Assembly (NCBI RefSeq): GCF_000502875.1
Contig: NZ_AYWX01000006.1
Span: forward strand, 37,408 to 100,285
Reading direction: 5' to 3'
Source of the DNA: Mesorhizobium sp. L2C084A000
Lineage (GTDB): Bacteria; Pseudomonadota; Alphaproteobacteria; Rhizobiales; Rhizobiaceae
DNA: 62,878 nucleotides
This document shows, piece by piece, positions 9,728 to 18,927 of the stretch; within the stretch, counting starts at the first letter, position 1; the number at the start of each line of letters is the position of its first letter. Made by a program: the position numbers and the translations under genes. Below the pieces are notes generated by a model, which did no database searches, was not told the DNA's origin, and saw only the letters and a program-made list of their open reading frames with translations.

Positions 9728-9888
9728 CGTTTGATGCTCCGTCAGCCAATGCGCGGGCGAAGGCTCCGAAGAAACCCGTCAGCCCGAATTCGTTGCCCTG
9801 CCATTGGCCCCGCCCGATCAACTTGCGGTGCAATGATTGTAAAGGGTTCGCGTCCTGGTCTAGGGAGGAGGCCAGGAGACCGAACAGA

Positions 9889-12309
9889 ATGCCAGTGACG
9901 CAAAACGTTGCTCCGGGCGCCCCGGGAATCCCGGCGCGCTGGACATCAAGCGCCAAGAGTGGCGTCGGAACGTCGCTTTCGCCGGTCGGCCGGATCTGGT
10001 TCACGATCAGCCACGGCATCCTCAACGAAGTCTACTATCCGCGTGTCGACAGCGCCTGCACCCGCGACCTCGGCTTGATCGTCACCGGTCCCGGCGGCTA
10101 TTTTTCGGAAGAGAAACGCGATGCCGTGCATACGATCGAACCGTTCGAGGATGGCGTGCCCGCCTACCGGCTGGTCAATACGGCGAGCGACGGCGCCTGG
10201 CGGATCGAAAAGCGCATCCTCGCCGACCCGGCGCGCCCGGCGCTGCTGCAGGAAATCACCTACACGGCGCTGAAAGGAGTGCCCGGTGACTACCGCGTCT
10301 ACGCGCTTCTGGCGCCGCATCTGGTCAATGCCGGCATGGGCAACACCGCATGGGTCGGCGAGCACGAGGGAAAGCCCGTGCTGTTCGCCTCGGGGCGCGG
10401 CTCTTTCCTGGCGCTGGCTTCGTCGCTGCCCTGGAAAACCGGTTCGGCCGGCTATGTCGGCTTTTCCGACGGCTGGCAGCAACTCCACAACACCGGAGAA
10501 CTCGATCCAGCTTGCCAGCGGGCCGAGGACGGCAATGTCGCGCTGACGGGCGAGATCGGCTTTTCCGCCACAGAGACCAAGGCCTTGCTGGCGCTTGGGT
10601 TTGGCGCGACATCAGACGAGGCCACGGAACATGCTTTCGCCAGCCTGAAGCAGGGTTTTGAACCCGCGGCGAAATCCTACCTCCAGAACTGGCGCAATTG
10701 GCAAAAGGGTTTGCTGCCGCTCGACGACCGGCACGCGGTGCCCGGGATCAACTTCTATCGTGTCTCGACGGCGGTACTGGCGACGCACCGGTCGATCGCG
10801 ACACCGGGCGCCGCGGTCGCCAGCCTGTCGATCCCGTGGGGCTTCAACAAGGGTGACGACGACCTCGGCGGCTACCATCTGGTCTGGCCGCGCGATCTGG
10901 TCGAGACGGCGGGCGGCTTTCTTGCTGCCGGCGATGCTGCCTCGGCCCTGCAAATCCTCGATTACCTCAGTTCCATCCAGCAGCCGGACGGCCATTGGCC
11001 GCAGAACGCCTGGCTCGACGGATCGGCCTATTGGCCCGGCATCCAGATGGACGAATGCGCCTTTCCGCTGCTGCTGGCCGATGCTTTGCGCCGCACCGGC
11101 CATTTGCCGCGCGCCAGGCTCATGACCTTCCTGCCGATGATCGAGCGCGCCGCCGGCTATGTCGTGTGCAACGGACCCGTCACCGGCGAAGACCGCTGGG
11201 AAGAGGATGCCGGCTACAGCCCGTTCACGCTCGCCGTCGAAATCGCCGCACTGCTTGCCGCGGCAGACCTGCTCGACGCCTGCGGCAAGACAGACGCCGC
11301 GACCTACCTGCGCGAGACATCAGACGTCTGGAACGACCAGGTCGAGCGCTGGACCTACGTCACCGGCACGGCGACCTGCAATCAAGTCGGCGTCGAAGGC
11401 TACTATGTCCGCATAGCATCACCCGACAGCGCCGAGGCCAGTTCACCGAAGGACGGCTATGTCCCAATCAAGAACCGGCCGCCCGGCGACACGGATCGGC
11501 CCGCCAAGGAGATCGTCAGCCCGGATGCGCTGGCGCTGGTGCGCTTCGGTCTGCGGGCGGCTGACGACCCGCGCATGACAGACACGGTCAAGGTCATCGA
11601 CGCGCAATTGCGCTGCGATCTGCCGCAAGGGCCGCTCTGGTATCGCTACAATGGCGATGGCTATGGCGAGCACGAAGACGGCGCAGCTTTCGATGGCACC
11701 GGCCAGGGTCGCCCCTGGCCGCTGTTGGCCGGCGAACGCGCCCACTATGAGCTGGCAGCGGGGCGCAAGGAAATCGCGGTCAGCCTGCTGGCGACGCTTG
11801 AAAGGTCCGCAGGCCCAGTCGGCCTGTTGCCGGAGCAGGTCTGGGACGGCGCCGATCTGCCGGAACGCGAACTGCTGCATGGCCGCCCCTCGGGCAGCGC
11901 CATGCCGCTGGTCTGGGCGCATTCGGAGCATATCAAGCTGTTGCGCTCGCTGCGCGACAGCGCGGTCTTCGACATGCCGCCGCAAGGCGTCCAGCGCTAT
12001 ATCGAGGACAAGACCGTATCGCCGTTCAGAACCTGGCGGTTCAACAACAAGATCCGCACCATGCCGGAGGGCAAGACGCTGCGTGTCGAATTGTTGGACC
12101 CGGCTACAGTCCACTGGAGCACTGACAACTGGGCAACCGCCCATGACAGCCAGACGGTGGAGAACGCCTTCGGCATCCATCTTGCCGATCTGCCCGCGGC
12201 AAGCCTCTCCGAGGGAAGCACGCTGATCTTCACTTTTTTCTGGCCCGCAACCGGCGATTGGGAGAATGTCGACTTCTCCGTCATATCGGGCGACCAAGAT
12301 GGCCAGTAG
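9889..12309 (+). CDS. glucan 1,4-alpha-glucosidase (GH15 glucoamylase)
   Basis: 806-residue glycoside hydrolase releasing glucose from alpha-glucan or malto-oligosaccharide ends. An N-terminal beta-sandwich (about residues 20-280, with TFSISHGILNEVYYPR-like sequence) precedes an (alpha/alpha)6 barrel. In the barrel, NKGDDDLGGYHLVWPRDLVE, WPQNAWLDGSAYWPGIQMDE and EDRWEEDAGYSP are typical of bacterial GH15, with Glu/Asp candidates for acid and base. The C-terminal 100 residues form a further beta domain. No signal peptide is visible, so the substrate is probably cytoplasmic glycogen or imported oligosaccharide. ATG 9889 has CAGGAG upstream. It is the first gene of an operon with gnd, zwf and a glucokinase. 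Confidence 0.88.
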   Translation: MPVTQNVAPGAPGIPARWTSSAKSGVGTSLSPVGRIWFTISHGILNEVYYPRVDSACTRDLGLIVTGPGGYFSEEKRDAVHTIEPFEDGVPAYRLVNTASDGAWRIEKRILADPARPALLQEITYTALKGVPGDYRVYALLAPHLVNAGMGNTAWVGEHEGKPVLFASGRGSFLALASSLPWKTGSAGYVGFSDGWQQLHNTGELDPACQRAEDGNVALTGEIGFSATETKALLALGFGATSDEATEHAFASLKQGFEPAAKSYLQNWRNWQKGLLPLDDRHAVPGINFYRVSTAVLATHRSIATPGAAVASLSIPWGFNKGDDDLGGYHLVWPRDLVETAGGFLAAGDAASALQILDYLSSIQQPDGHWPQNAWLDGSAYWPGIQMDECAFPLLLADALRRTGHLPRARLMTFLPMIERAAGYVVCNGPVTGEDRWEEDAGYSPFTLAVEIAALLAAADLLDACGKTDAATYLRETSDVWNDQVERWTYVTGTATCNQVGVEGYYVRIASPDSAEASSPKDGYVPIKNRPPGDTDRPAKEIVSPDALALVRFGLRAADDPRMTDTVKVIDAQLRCDLPQGPLWYRYNGDGYGEHEDGAAFDGTGQGRPWPLLAGERAHYELAAGRKEIAVSLLATLERSAGPVGLLPEQVWDGADLPERELLHGRPSGSAMPLVWAHSEHIKLLRSLRDSAVFDMPPQGVQRYIEDKTVSPFRTWRFNNKIRTMPEGKTLRVELLDPATVHWSTDNWATAHDSQTVENAFGIHLADLPAASLSEGSTLIFTFFWPATGDWENVDFSVISGDQDGQ

Positions 12310-12373
12310 ATCATAGCCAGTAGACCTTCCCTCGATAAACCCCGCAAATCTCTTAGGAAACAGGGACGAAACC

Positions 12374-13387
12374 ATGCAGATCGGAATGATGGGACTGGGC
12401 CGGATGGGCGCCAACATGGTCCGGCGCCTGATGCGCGACGGCCACGAATGCGTCGTCTACGACATCAACCCGGCGAGCGTCGCCGCCTTGGTGACCGACG
12501 GCGCGTCAGGGGCGGCCTCGATGGAAGAATTCGTCGGCAAGCTGGCCAAGCCGCGCTGTGTGTGGCTGATGCTGCCGGCGGCGATCACCGGCAGGATCAT
12601 CGACCAGGTGGCGGCCCTGATGGAGCCCGGCGACATCGTCATCGACGGCGGCAATTCCTATTACCACGACGCCGTCGACCAGGCCGCGAAACTGGCCGGC
12701 AAGGGTATCCATCTTGTCGATGTCGGCACCAGTGGCGGCGTCTGGGGCCTGGAACGTGGCTACTGCCTGATGATCGGCGGTCCAGACGTGGCGGTGCAGC
12801 ACCTCGATTCGATCTTCGCCACGCTGGCACCGGGCGCCGATGCCGGCTCCAATCCGCCCAGGGATGCCGGGACTGCACCCTTCGGCTATCTGCATTGCGG
12901 ACCGAGCGGCGCCGGCCACTTCGTCAAGATGGTGCACAACGGCATCGAATATGGCGTCATGGCCGCCTATGCCGAAGGCATGAACATCCTGAAGTCGGCC
13001 AATGCCGGCAAGCGGCAACGGACGGCGGACGCCGAGACCAGTCCGCTGGAAAACCCGCAATACTACCAGTTCGACATCGACCTTCCCCAGGTGGCCGAGG
13101 TCTGGCGGCATGGCAGCGTTATCGGCTCCTGGCTGCTCGACCTGACGGCCGGCGCCTTGAAAAGCGATCCGGGCCTGGTGAATTTCGGCGGCCGCGTCTC
13201 GGATTCCGGCGAAGGCCGCTGGACCCTGAAGGCGGCTATCGACACCGGCGTGCCGGCTCCGGTGCTGTCCTCGGCGCTGTTCGACCGCTTCTCCTCGCAG
13301 GGCGAATCCGAATTCGCCGACAAGCTGCTCTCCGCCATGCGCTATGCCTTTGGCGGCCATGTCGAGAAGCCGAAGGCCGGCAAGTGA
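12374..13387 (+). CDS. gnd: 6-phosphogluconate dehydrogenase, short (GndA-like) type
   Basis: 337 residues, oxidative decarboxylation of 6-phosphogluconate to ribulose-5-phosphate. The N-terminal Rossmann motif is [16 protein letters not shown], and [10 protein letters not shown] and [22 protein letters not shown] match the substrate-binding and catalytic region. [21 protein letters not shown] carries the catalytic Lys and substrate-binding Asn. At 337 residues it belongs to the short class, often NAD-preferring, not the 470-residue NADP enzyme of E. coli; cofactor choice is inferred. It starts 64 bp after the glucoamylase gene and 22 bp before zwf. Confidence 0.92.
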   Translation: MQIGMMGLGRMGANMVRRLMRDGHECVVYDINPASVAALVTDGASGAASMEEFVGKLAKPRCVWLMLPAAITGRIIDQVAALMEPGDIVIDGGNSYYHDAVDQAAKLAGKGIHLVDVGTSGGVWGLERGYCLMIGGPDVAVQHLDSIFATLAPGADAGSNPPRDAGTAPFGYLHCGPSGAGHFVKMVHNGIEYGVMAAYAEGMNILKSANAGKRQRTADAETSPLENPQYYQFDIDLPQVAEVWRHGSVIGSWLLDLTAGALKSDPGLVNFGGRVSDSGEGRWTLKAAIDTGVPAPVLSSALFDRFSSQGESEFADKLLSAMRYAFGGHVEKPKAGK

Positions 13388-13409
13388 CGACACGGGGAAA
13401 GACACGCGC

Positions 13410-14786
13410 ATGAGCCAGGAACGATCCGACACGCTGGTGCTCTTCGGGGCAACCGGCGACCTCGCCCACAAGAAGATATTTCCAGCCCTTTACCAGATGG
13501 TCGCCAAGGGCACGCTCACCGAACCGGTGATCGGCGTCGCCTTCGATGCCTGGGACCTCAAGCAGTTGCAGGCGCGCGCCCGTGACGGCATCGTCAATGC
13601 GCTCGGCAAGATCGACGAGAAAGCGTTCGCCAAATTCGCCTCGCTGCTGCGCTACGTCAGCGGTGACTACCGCGATGGAGCGACGTTCGAGAAACTGAAG
13701 AGCGCGCTCGGCACCGCACAGCGGCCGCTGCACTACATGGCGGTGCCGCCGACCATGTTCGAGACCGTCGTCCAGGGGCTGGAGCAATCAGGCACCGCGC
13801 ATGGCGCGCGGCTGATGGTGGAAAAGCCCTTCGGTCACGACCTGCAATCGGCGCGCTGGCTGAACCGCGTCCTGCATCTGGTGTTCGACGAACAGTCGAT
13901 CTTCCGTATCGACCATTATCTGGGCAAGGAAGCGATCCAGAACCTGCTCTATTTCCGCTTCGCCAATTCCTTCCTCGAGCCGATCTGGAACCGCAACTAC
14001 GTCGAGAGCGTGCAGATCACCATGGCCGAGGATTTCGGCGTCGAGGGACGTGGCCGTTTCTATGACGATGTCGGCTGCATCAGGGACGTCATCGAGAACC
14101 ATCTGCTCAACATCCTGTTGCTGCTTGCCATGGAGCCGCCTGTCGGCCGTTCCGCCGATGACCTGATCGACGAGAAGGTGCAGGTGCTGCGCGCGATCAG
14201 GACGCTGACAAAAGACGATGTCGTGCGTGGCCAGTTCACCGGCTATCTCGCCGAACCCGGCGTAGCGCCGAACTCGCCCGTCGAGACCTTCGCGGCGGTG
14301 CGTTTCTTCGTCGACACCTGGCGCTGGCAGGACGTGCCGTTTTTCATCCGCGCCGGCAAGAACATGCCGGTGCACGTCACCGAAGTGGTGGTGCGGCTGA
14401 AGCGGCCGCCGCTCGATGTCTTCGATCCGATCAAGCCCGCCGACCAGAACTACGTCCGCTTCCGCATCGACCCGCAGGTGGTGATCGCCATCGGAGCACA
14501 GCGCAAGGCGCCGGGCGACGACATGATCGGCGAGCAGGTCGAATTGACGGCGCTCGACGACAGCAAAAGCGACATGCCGCCCTACGAGCGGCTGATCGGT
14601 GATGCCATGAACGGCAACGGCCAGCTGTTCACCCGCCAGGACGCCAGCGAACTGGCCTGGCGCATCGTCGGCCCGGTGCTTGGCGACACCACGCCGCCGC
14701 ACCTCTACGAGCCGCTCACATGGGGACCCGCGGACGTCATGGCCGGGTTCGGACCGCCCAATGGCTGGATCGATCCGGTGAAGTGA
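13410..14786 (+). CDS. zwf: glucose-6-phosphate 1-dehydrogenase
   Basis: 458 residues, first step of the oxidative pentose phosphate and Entner-Doudoroff routes. The dinucleotide motif GATGDLA is at residues 13-19 and the active-site signature IDHYLGKE at 167-174, with the catalytic His inside it. At 458 it is about 30 residues shorter than the usual 490. An upstream in-frame ATG at 13344 exists, but ATG 13410 puts the Rossmann strand at the normal place and avoids overlap with gnd. The direct neighbours gnd and glucokinase place it in a dedicated glucose-oxidising operon, apart from the common rhizobial zwf-pgl-edd set. Confidence 0.93.
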   Translation: MSQERSDTLVLFGATGDLAHKKIFPALYQMVAKGTLTEPVIGVAFDAWDLKQLQARARDGIVNALGKIDEKAFAKFASLLRYVSGDYRDGATFEKLKSALGTAQRPLHYMAVPPTMFETVVQGLEQSGTAHGARLMVEKPFGHDLQSARWLNRVLHLVFDEQSIFRIDHYLGKEAIQNLLYFRFANSFLEPIWNRNYVESVQITMAEDFGVEGRGRFYDDVGCIRDVIENHLLNILLLLAMEPPVGRSADDLIDEKVQVLRAIRTLTKDDVVRGQFTGYLAEPGVAPNSPVETFAAVRFFVDTWRWQDVPFFIRAGKNMPVHVTEVVVRLKRPPLDVFDPIKPADQNYVRFRIDPQVVIAIGAQRKAPGDDMIGEQVELTALDDSKSDMPPYERLIGDAMNGNGQLFTRQDASELAWRIVGPVLGDTTPPHLYEPLTWGPADVMAGFGPPNGWIDPVK

Positions 14787-14798
14787 GAGGATCACACG

Positions 14799-15518
14799 AT
14801 GGCCAAGAAAGTGAAGCAACCAGCATCGGGCACCGAGAAGCCGGACACTGAAAAAATCGTGCTCACGATCGACATCGGCGGCTCGCACGTCAAGATCCTC
14901 ACCAGCGCCGGGGACGAGGAGCGCCGCGCCGATTCGGGGCCGGGCCTGACGCCGCGGCAGATGATCGATACGGTCAACAAGCTCGCCGAAGGCCTGTCCT
15001 ACGACGTCGTCTCGATGGGCTATCCCGGCCCGGTCAATCACAACAGGCCGCTCGCCGACCCCGCCAATCTCGGCACGGGCTGGGCTGGATTCGACTTTGC
15101 GGGTGCGTTCGGCAAACCGGTGAAAGTGGTCAATGACGCGCTGATGCAGGCCATCGGCAGCTACGAGGGCGGGCGCATGCTGTTCCTCGGGCTCGGCACC
15201 GGGCTCGGTGCGGCGATGATTGCCGACAACGTCGCCCAACCGATGGAACTCGCGCATCTGCCCTACAAGAAGGGCAAGAGTTTCGAGGATTATGTCGGCG
15301 AACGCGGCCTGGAAAAGCGCGGCAAGAAGAAATGGCGCAAATACGTCTTCGACGTCGTCGACCGGCTCCGTGCCGCCATGCAGCCGGACTATGTCGTGAT
15401 TGGCGGCGGCAACGTCGACAAGCTCGATGAATTGCCCGCCGACTCGAGGCGCGGCGACAACACACGCGCCTTCGAAGGCGGGTTTCGTTTGTGGCGCGAC
15501 AAGGCGCTGATAGTCTGA
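14799..15518 (+). CDS. ROK-family glucokinase (polyphosphate glucokinase-like)
   Basis: 239 residues, ROK/hexokinase fold. TIDIGGSHVKI near residue 24 is the phosphate-1 motif, VVNDALMQAIGSY holds the expected catalytic Asp, and GLGTGLGAAMI is the phosphate-2 motif. Length and the GGSHVK start resemble polyphosphate/ATP glucokinases. The usual ROK zinc motif CxCGxxGC is absent, as in that subgroup. It would make glucose-6-phosphate from glucose released by the glucoamylase, feeding zwf 12 bp upstream in the same operon. Whether ATP or polyphosphate is the donor is not settled by sequence. Confidence 0.82.
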   Translation: MAKKVKQPASGTEKPDTEKIVLTIDIGGSHVKILTSAGDEERRADSGPGLTPRQMIDTVNKLAEGLSYDVVSMGYPGPVNHNRPLADPANLGTGWAGFDFAGAFGKPVKVVNDALMQAIGSYEGGRMLFLGLGTGLGAAMIADNVAQPMELAHLPYKKGKSFEDYVGERGLEKRGKKKWRKYVFDVVDRLRAAMQPDYVVIGGGNVDKLDELPADSRRGDNTRAFEGGFRLWRDKALIV

Positions 15519-15652
15519 TGCTGTTATTGTTTAATATAGTTGTTCAAAATAACGTGTGATATGCCATCAAGTCGTTGCAATACGCAGATTTGCCGACTAG
15601 GAATTCCGCGCTACACCAACGCCATTCGTCCCGTGGACGCACGAAGGACGCC

Positions 15653-15719
15653 ATAGCATTTTGATTTCGCGCATGATCCTTTCCGGAAGTCGAATCCGAT
15701 TTTCAGGTCATTCGCTGTA
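15653..15719. repeat. degenerate GCGCATGATC-type palindromic repeat upstream of mucR
   Basis: The segment reads TAGCATTTTGATTTCGCGCA, then TGATCCTTTCCG, and ends in a decayed mirror (GATTTTCAGGTCATTCGCT). I recognise this as a worn copy of a short palindrome frequent between genes in rhizobia. It ends 14 bp before the mucR start codon, so it forms part of the mucR leader or promoter. The remaining gap from 15519 is AT-rich (TTTAATATAGTTGTTCAAAA), which suits a promoter. Confidence 0.55.
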
Positions 15720-15733
15720 GACGGAGAAATAGA

Positions 15734-16195
15734 GTGACCGACGATAGCAACAGTGCCCGTAAAGACATCGATCTGCTCGAGCTGACCGCTCACATCGTGT
15801 CCGCTTACGTCGAGAAGAACCGCTTGCCCGCCTCCGGCCTGGCCGACCTCATCGCCAGCGTCAGCGCCTCGATAAACGGGCTCGGCAAGCCTGCGGTCCC
15901 GGTGGCTGCCCCCCTGGTCCCGGCGGTCAACCCCAAGAAGTCGGTGACGCCCGATTTCATCATCTGCCTCGAAGACGGCAAGAAGTTCAAATCGCTGAAG
16001 CGTCACCTGGGCGTGCATTTCGGCCTGACGCCGGACGCCTATCGCGCCAAATGGGGCTTGCCGTCGGACTATCCGATGGTCGCTCCCAACTACGCGGCCT
16101 CGCGTTCGCTGCTGGCGAAATCGATCGGCCTCGGCCGCAAGGCGGCCCCGGTGAAGGCACCCGCCAAGGGCAGGAAGGCCAAGGCCTCGGCCTGA
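15734..16195 (+). CDS. mucR: MucR/Ros family zinc-finger transcriptional regulator
   Basis: 153 residues, GTG start with GGAGAA about 6 nt upstream. An N-terminal helical region (DLLELTAHIVSAYVEKNRL) is typical of Ros/MucR oligomerisation. The zinc-finger region is C78-X2-D81-X9-H91-X3-H95, followed by TPDAYRAKWGLPSDYPMVAPNYA. Asp takes the place of the second Cys of Ros, as in other MucR proteins. The family binds AT-rich DNA and controls exopolysaccharide, motility and symbiosis or virulence genes. Rhizobia often carry several paralogues, so this need not be the master copy. A Lys/Ala-rich tail follows. Confidence 0.9.
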   Translation: MTDDSNSARKDIDLLELTAHIVSAYVEKNRLPASGLADLIASVSASINGLGKPAVPVAAPLVPAVNPKKSVTPDFIICLEDGKKFKSLKRHLGVHFGLTPDAYRAKWGLPSDYPMVAPNYAASRSLLAKSIGLGRKAAPVKAPAKGRKAKASA

Positions 16196-16258
16196 GGCAT
16201 GTCGCCCAAAAGTGCGCAGCGGTTTTGGGACGACGACCTGCCTAAAGCAGAGATCTAG
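16196..16258. repeat. GCATGTCGCCCAAAA palindromic repeat, copy A
   Basis: It begins directly after the mucR stop codon: GGCATGTCGCCCAAAAGTGC, then GCAGCGGTTTTGGGACGACG, then ACCTGCC and AAAGCAGAGATCTAG. CCCAAAA pairs with TTTTGGG. Its reverse complement aligns along its length with 19268-19337 (copy B), including the flanking TAGATCT, so the two copies are in opposite orientation. Confidence 0.8.
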
Positions 16259-16295
16259 TTCAGTCCTGAGCCAACAGTTAGGACGACTGGAACAG

Positions 16296-16336
16296 AAGCC
16301 TGCCGGCGAATCCGCCTTGGCAGGCTTGATGTTTTT
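16296..16336 (+). terminator. intrinsic terminator downstream of mucR
   Basis: Stem AAGCCTGCC (16296-16304) and GGCAGGCTT (16319-16327) with a 14-nt loop, followed by GATGTTTTT. It is on the mucR strand, 100 bp past its stop, and 40 bp before the aminotransferase gene. Confidence 0.8.
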
Positions 16337-16375
16337 ATGGCTTGGATGGACGGACGGGGCCTTGGGGAGCGAGCC

Positions 16376-17476
16376 ATGAACTACACCAGGATGGTGATCG
16401 AGAAAGAAGCGCCGGAAGAATACGGCTACGACCGTATCCGCTACAATCTTTCGGAAAGTTCGATCGCCGACCAGAAGCTCTCCGACATCGGCCTGTCGCT
16501 GCCTGATCTCACGCTTTTCTATGGCGAGCATCGCGGCGACAAGCAGTTGCGTGCACTAATATCGGCGCAGGATGCCGGCATTTCGCCGGATGATGTCCTG
16601 GTCACCGCCGGTGCCGCGGGTGCGCTGTTCATCATCTCGACCTCGCTTTTGTCGGCCAATGACCATCTCGTCGTCATCAGGCCCAACTACGCCACCAACA
16701 TCGAAACCCCAAGGGCGATCGGCTGCGCCATCAGCTTTGTCGACCTGGCCTTCGAGGAAGGCTTCGCCATTGATGTCGAGCGCGTCAAGGCGGCGATGCG
16801 GCCGGACACGAAGCTGATCAGCGTCACCTGCCCGCACAACCCGACCGGCACGATGATGAGCCGAGCTGAACTCGATGCCCTGGTGGCGCTTGCCGAAAGC
16901 AGCAACTGCCGTCTGCTGGTCGACGAGACCTATCGCGACCTTTCCTACGGCCGGCGGCTGCCGATTGCTGCCTCGCTGAGCCCGAAGGCGATCAGCGTCT
17001 CGTCATTGTCCAAGGCCTTCGGCATTCCCGGTATCCGCATCGGTTGGCTGATCACCAGGGACGCTGAGCTTCAGGAAAAATTCCTCGCCGCCAAGGAGCA
17101 GATCGGCATCTGCGGCAGCGTCATCGACGAAGGCATCGCCCGCGGCATGCTCGAACGCCGGGACGTCTTCCTGGCGACATTGCTGCCCGAAATGGCGGGG
17201 CGCCGCGACATCGTCCAGGCCTGGATCGACCGCGAACCGCTGGTCGACTGGGTGCGGCCCGAAGGCGGCGTCGTCGGCTTCCCGCGCATCGATATCGAAA
17301 CCGGCTTCGACCTCGACCGGTTCTATACGGACCTGCTGGAAAACCATGGCACCTATGTCGGACCCGGCCACTGGTTCGAGATGGAGAAGCGCTTCTTCCG
17401 CGTCGGCTTTGGCTGGCCGACGGAAGCCGAATTGCGCGGCGGCCTTGATGCCATCTCCGCCGCGCTGCGGCAGTAA
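16376..17476 (+). CDS. class I/II pyridoxal-phosphate aminotransferase
   Basis: 366 residues, fold-type I aminotransferase. Motifs in order: TAGAAGALF near 78 (PLP phosphate contact), TCPHNPTGTMMS near 151, LVDETYRDL near 181 (Asp to the pyridine N), and SSLSKAFGIPGIRIGW with the Schiff-base Lys at 213. The start ATG 16376 has GGGGAG 7 nt upstream, better than the in-frame ATG at 16337. The C-terminal part keeps FFRVGFGW, with a carboxylate-binding Arg. Substrate unknown: nothing in the neighbourhood (MFS exporter, NIPSNAP protein) defines an amino-acid pathway. Confidence 0.85.
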   Translation: MNYTRMVIEKEAPEEYGYDRIRYNLSESSIADQKLSDIGLSLPDLTLFYGEHRGDKQLRALISAQDAGISPDDVLVTAGAAGALFIISTSLLSANDHLVVIRPNYATNIETPRAIGCAISFVDLAFEEGFAIDVERVKAAMRPDTKLISVTCPHNPTGTMMSRAELDALVALAESSNCRLLVDETYRDLSYGRRLPIAASLSPKAISVSSLSKAFGIPGIRIGWLITRDAELQEKFLAAKEQIGICGSVIDEGIARGMLERRDVFLATLLPEMAGRRDIVQAWIDREPLVDWVRPEGGVVGFPRIDIETGFDLDRFYTDLLENHGTYVGPGHWFEMEKRFFRVGFGWPTEAELRGGLDAISAALRQ

Positions 17477-17639
17477 CTACCGCGTGCCGGCGATGAAACG
17501 GGCTGAAAATTCCTTGATCCAGCACTGATTTTGACGCATATCCGCTGCGAACTGAGCTAAAAAGTTCCGCCAGCCGGACCAGCGCCCATCGTGGAAGTGC
17601 CCCGCCAGCTGACGTCACTGCAACGGGGCCTCTTAAATC

Positions 17640-18878
17640 ATGACAGCAGAACAGATATCGCCGGACCAGCGCTATGCCGCGTTTCGCCATCGCTCCTTCC
17701 TGAGCTATTGGGCGGCGCGTTTCCTCACCACATTCGCCACCATGATCGTGTCTGTCGCGGTCGGCTGGCAGATGTACGATTTGACCCGCGACCCGCTCGA
17801 TCTCGGCCTTGTCGGCATCGTCCAGTTCCTGCCGTCGCTGCTTCTGGTGCTGGTCACCGGCGTCGTCGCTGATCGCTTCGGCCGCCGCCTGATCATGGCG
17901 CTGGCGGTCGTGGTGGAGGCGATGTGCGCGCTGGCGCTGCTGTTCCTGACGCTGCGCGGCATCAGCGGGCCGCTGCCGATCTTCTGCGTGCTGGCCATGT
18001 TCGGCGTCGCCCGCGCCTTTTTCGGTCCGGCCTCCGCCTCGCTGTTCGCCAATCTGGTGCCGCCTCAGGATTTCGCCAACGCCATCGCCTGGAATTCATC
18101 GGCCTGGCAGACGGCGACCATCGTCGGCCCGGTAGCCGGCGGCCTGCTCTACGGCGTGTCGCCGGAAGCGGCCTACGGAACCGCGGCCGTCCTGATGCTC
18201 GTGTCCGGGCTGCTGATCTTCACCATCCCGAAGCCGTCGCAGCGCACCGAGTCGGACAAGCCGACGATGCAGCACCTGCTCGGCGGGTTCAGCTACATCT
18301 GGAGCGAGAAGATCGTGCTCGGCGCCATCTCGCTCGATCTGTTCGCCGTGCTCCTGTCCGGCGCCTCGGCGCTGCTGCCGGTCTATGCGCGCGACATCCT
18401 CCAGCTCGGCCCCTGGGGTCTCGGCCTGCTGCGATCGGCGCCCAGCATCGGCGCCATTTGCGTCGCCATCTGGCTGGCCGGGCATCCGCTCCGCAACCAC
18501 GCGGGCATGATCATGCTGGCCGCCGCCGCCTCGTTCGGCGCCTTCACCGTGCTGTTCGGCCTTTCCACCATCACCTGGCTGTCGATCGTGGCGCTGGTCT
18601 TCCTTGGCGCCACCGATATGTTCAGCGTCTACATCAGGGAGACCCTGATCCAGCTGTGGACGCCCGACGAGGTGCGCGGCCGCGTCAACGCCGTCAACCA
18701 GGTCTTTGTCGGAGCCTCCAACGAGGTCGGCGAATTCCGCGCCGGCACGATGGCCGCACTGATCGGCACGGTGCCGGCCGTGGTGATCGGCGGCATCGGC
18801 GCCATCGCCGTCGCGGGCCTGTGGATGGTGCTGTTCCCGCAACTGCGCAAGGTGCGCCACCTCAACGGACGCAACTGA
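17640..18878 (+). CDS. MFS transporter (MFS_3 / EntS-like exporter)
   Basis: 412 residues with about 12 predicted helices. The loop 2-3 motif GVVADRFGRRLIMA is the major facilitator signature. The N terminus FRHRSFLSYWAARFLTTFATMIVSVAVGWQMYDLT is typical of the MFS_3 group that includes the enterobactin exporter EntS. The loop LWTPDEVRGRVNAVNQVFVGASNEVGEFRAG is also characteristic of that group. Probably an efflux protein; its substrate is unknown. It stands 163 bp after the aminotransferase and 49 bp before the NIPSNAP gene. Confidence 0.87.
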   Translation: MTAEQISPDQRYAAFRHRSFLSYWAARFLTTFATMIVSVAVGWQMYDLTRDPLDLGLVGIVQFLPSLLLVLVTGVVADRFGRRLIMALAVVVEAMCALALLFLTLRGISGPLPIFCVLAMFGVARAFFGPASASLFANLVPPQDFANAIAWNSSAWQTATIVGPVAGGLLYGVSPEAAYGTAAVLMLVSGLLIFTIPKPSQRTESDKPTMQHLLGGFSYIWSEKIVLGAISLDLFAVLLSGASALLPVYARDILQLGPWGLGLLRSAPSIGAICVAIWLAGHPLRNHAGMIMLAAAASFGAFTVLFGLSTITWLSIVALVFLGATDMFSVYIRETLIQLWTPDEVRGRVNAVNQVFVGASNEVGEFRAGTMAALIGTVPAVVIGGIGAIAVAGLWMVLFPQLRKVRHLNGRN

Positions 18879-18927
18879 TCTCTTACGGCTGACAGCCGAC
18901 ATGCCTCGCCTATACACAGGAGCTCCC

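Noticed and set aside
7483..15518. Two-component system as proven regulator of the glucoamylase operon
   Set aside because: Only divergence and proximity support it; no binding site can be named.
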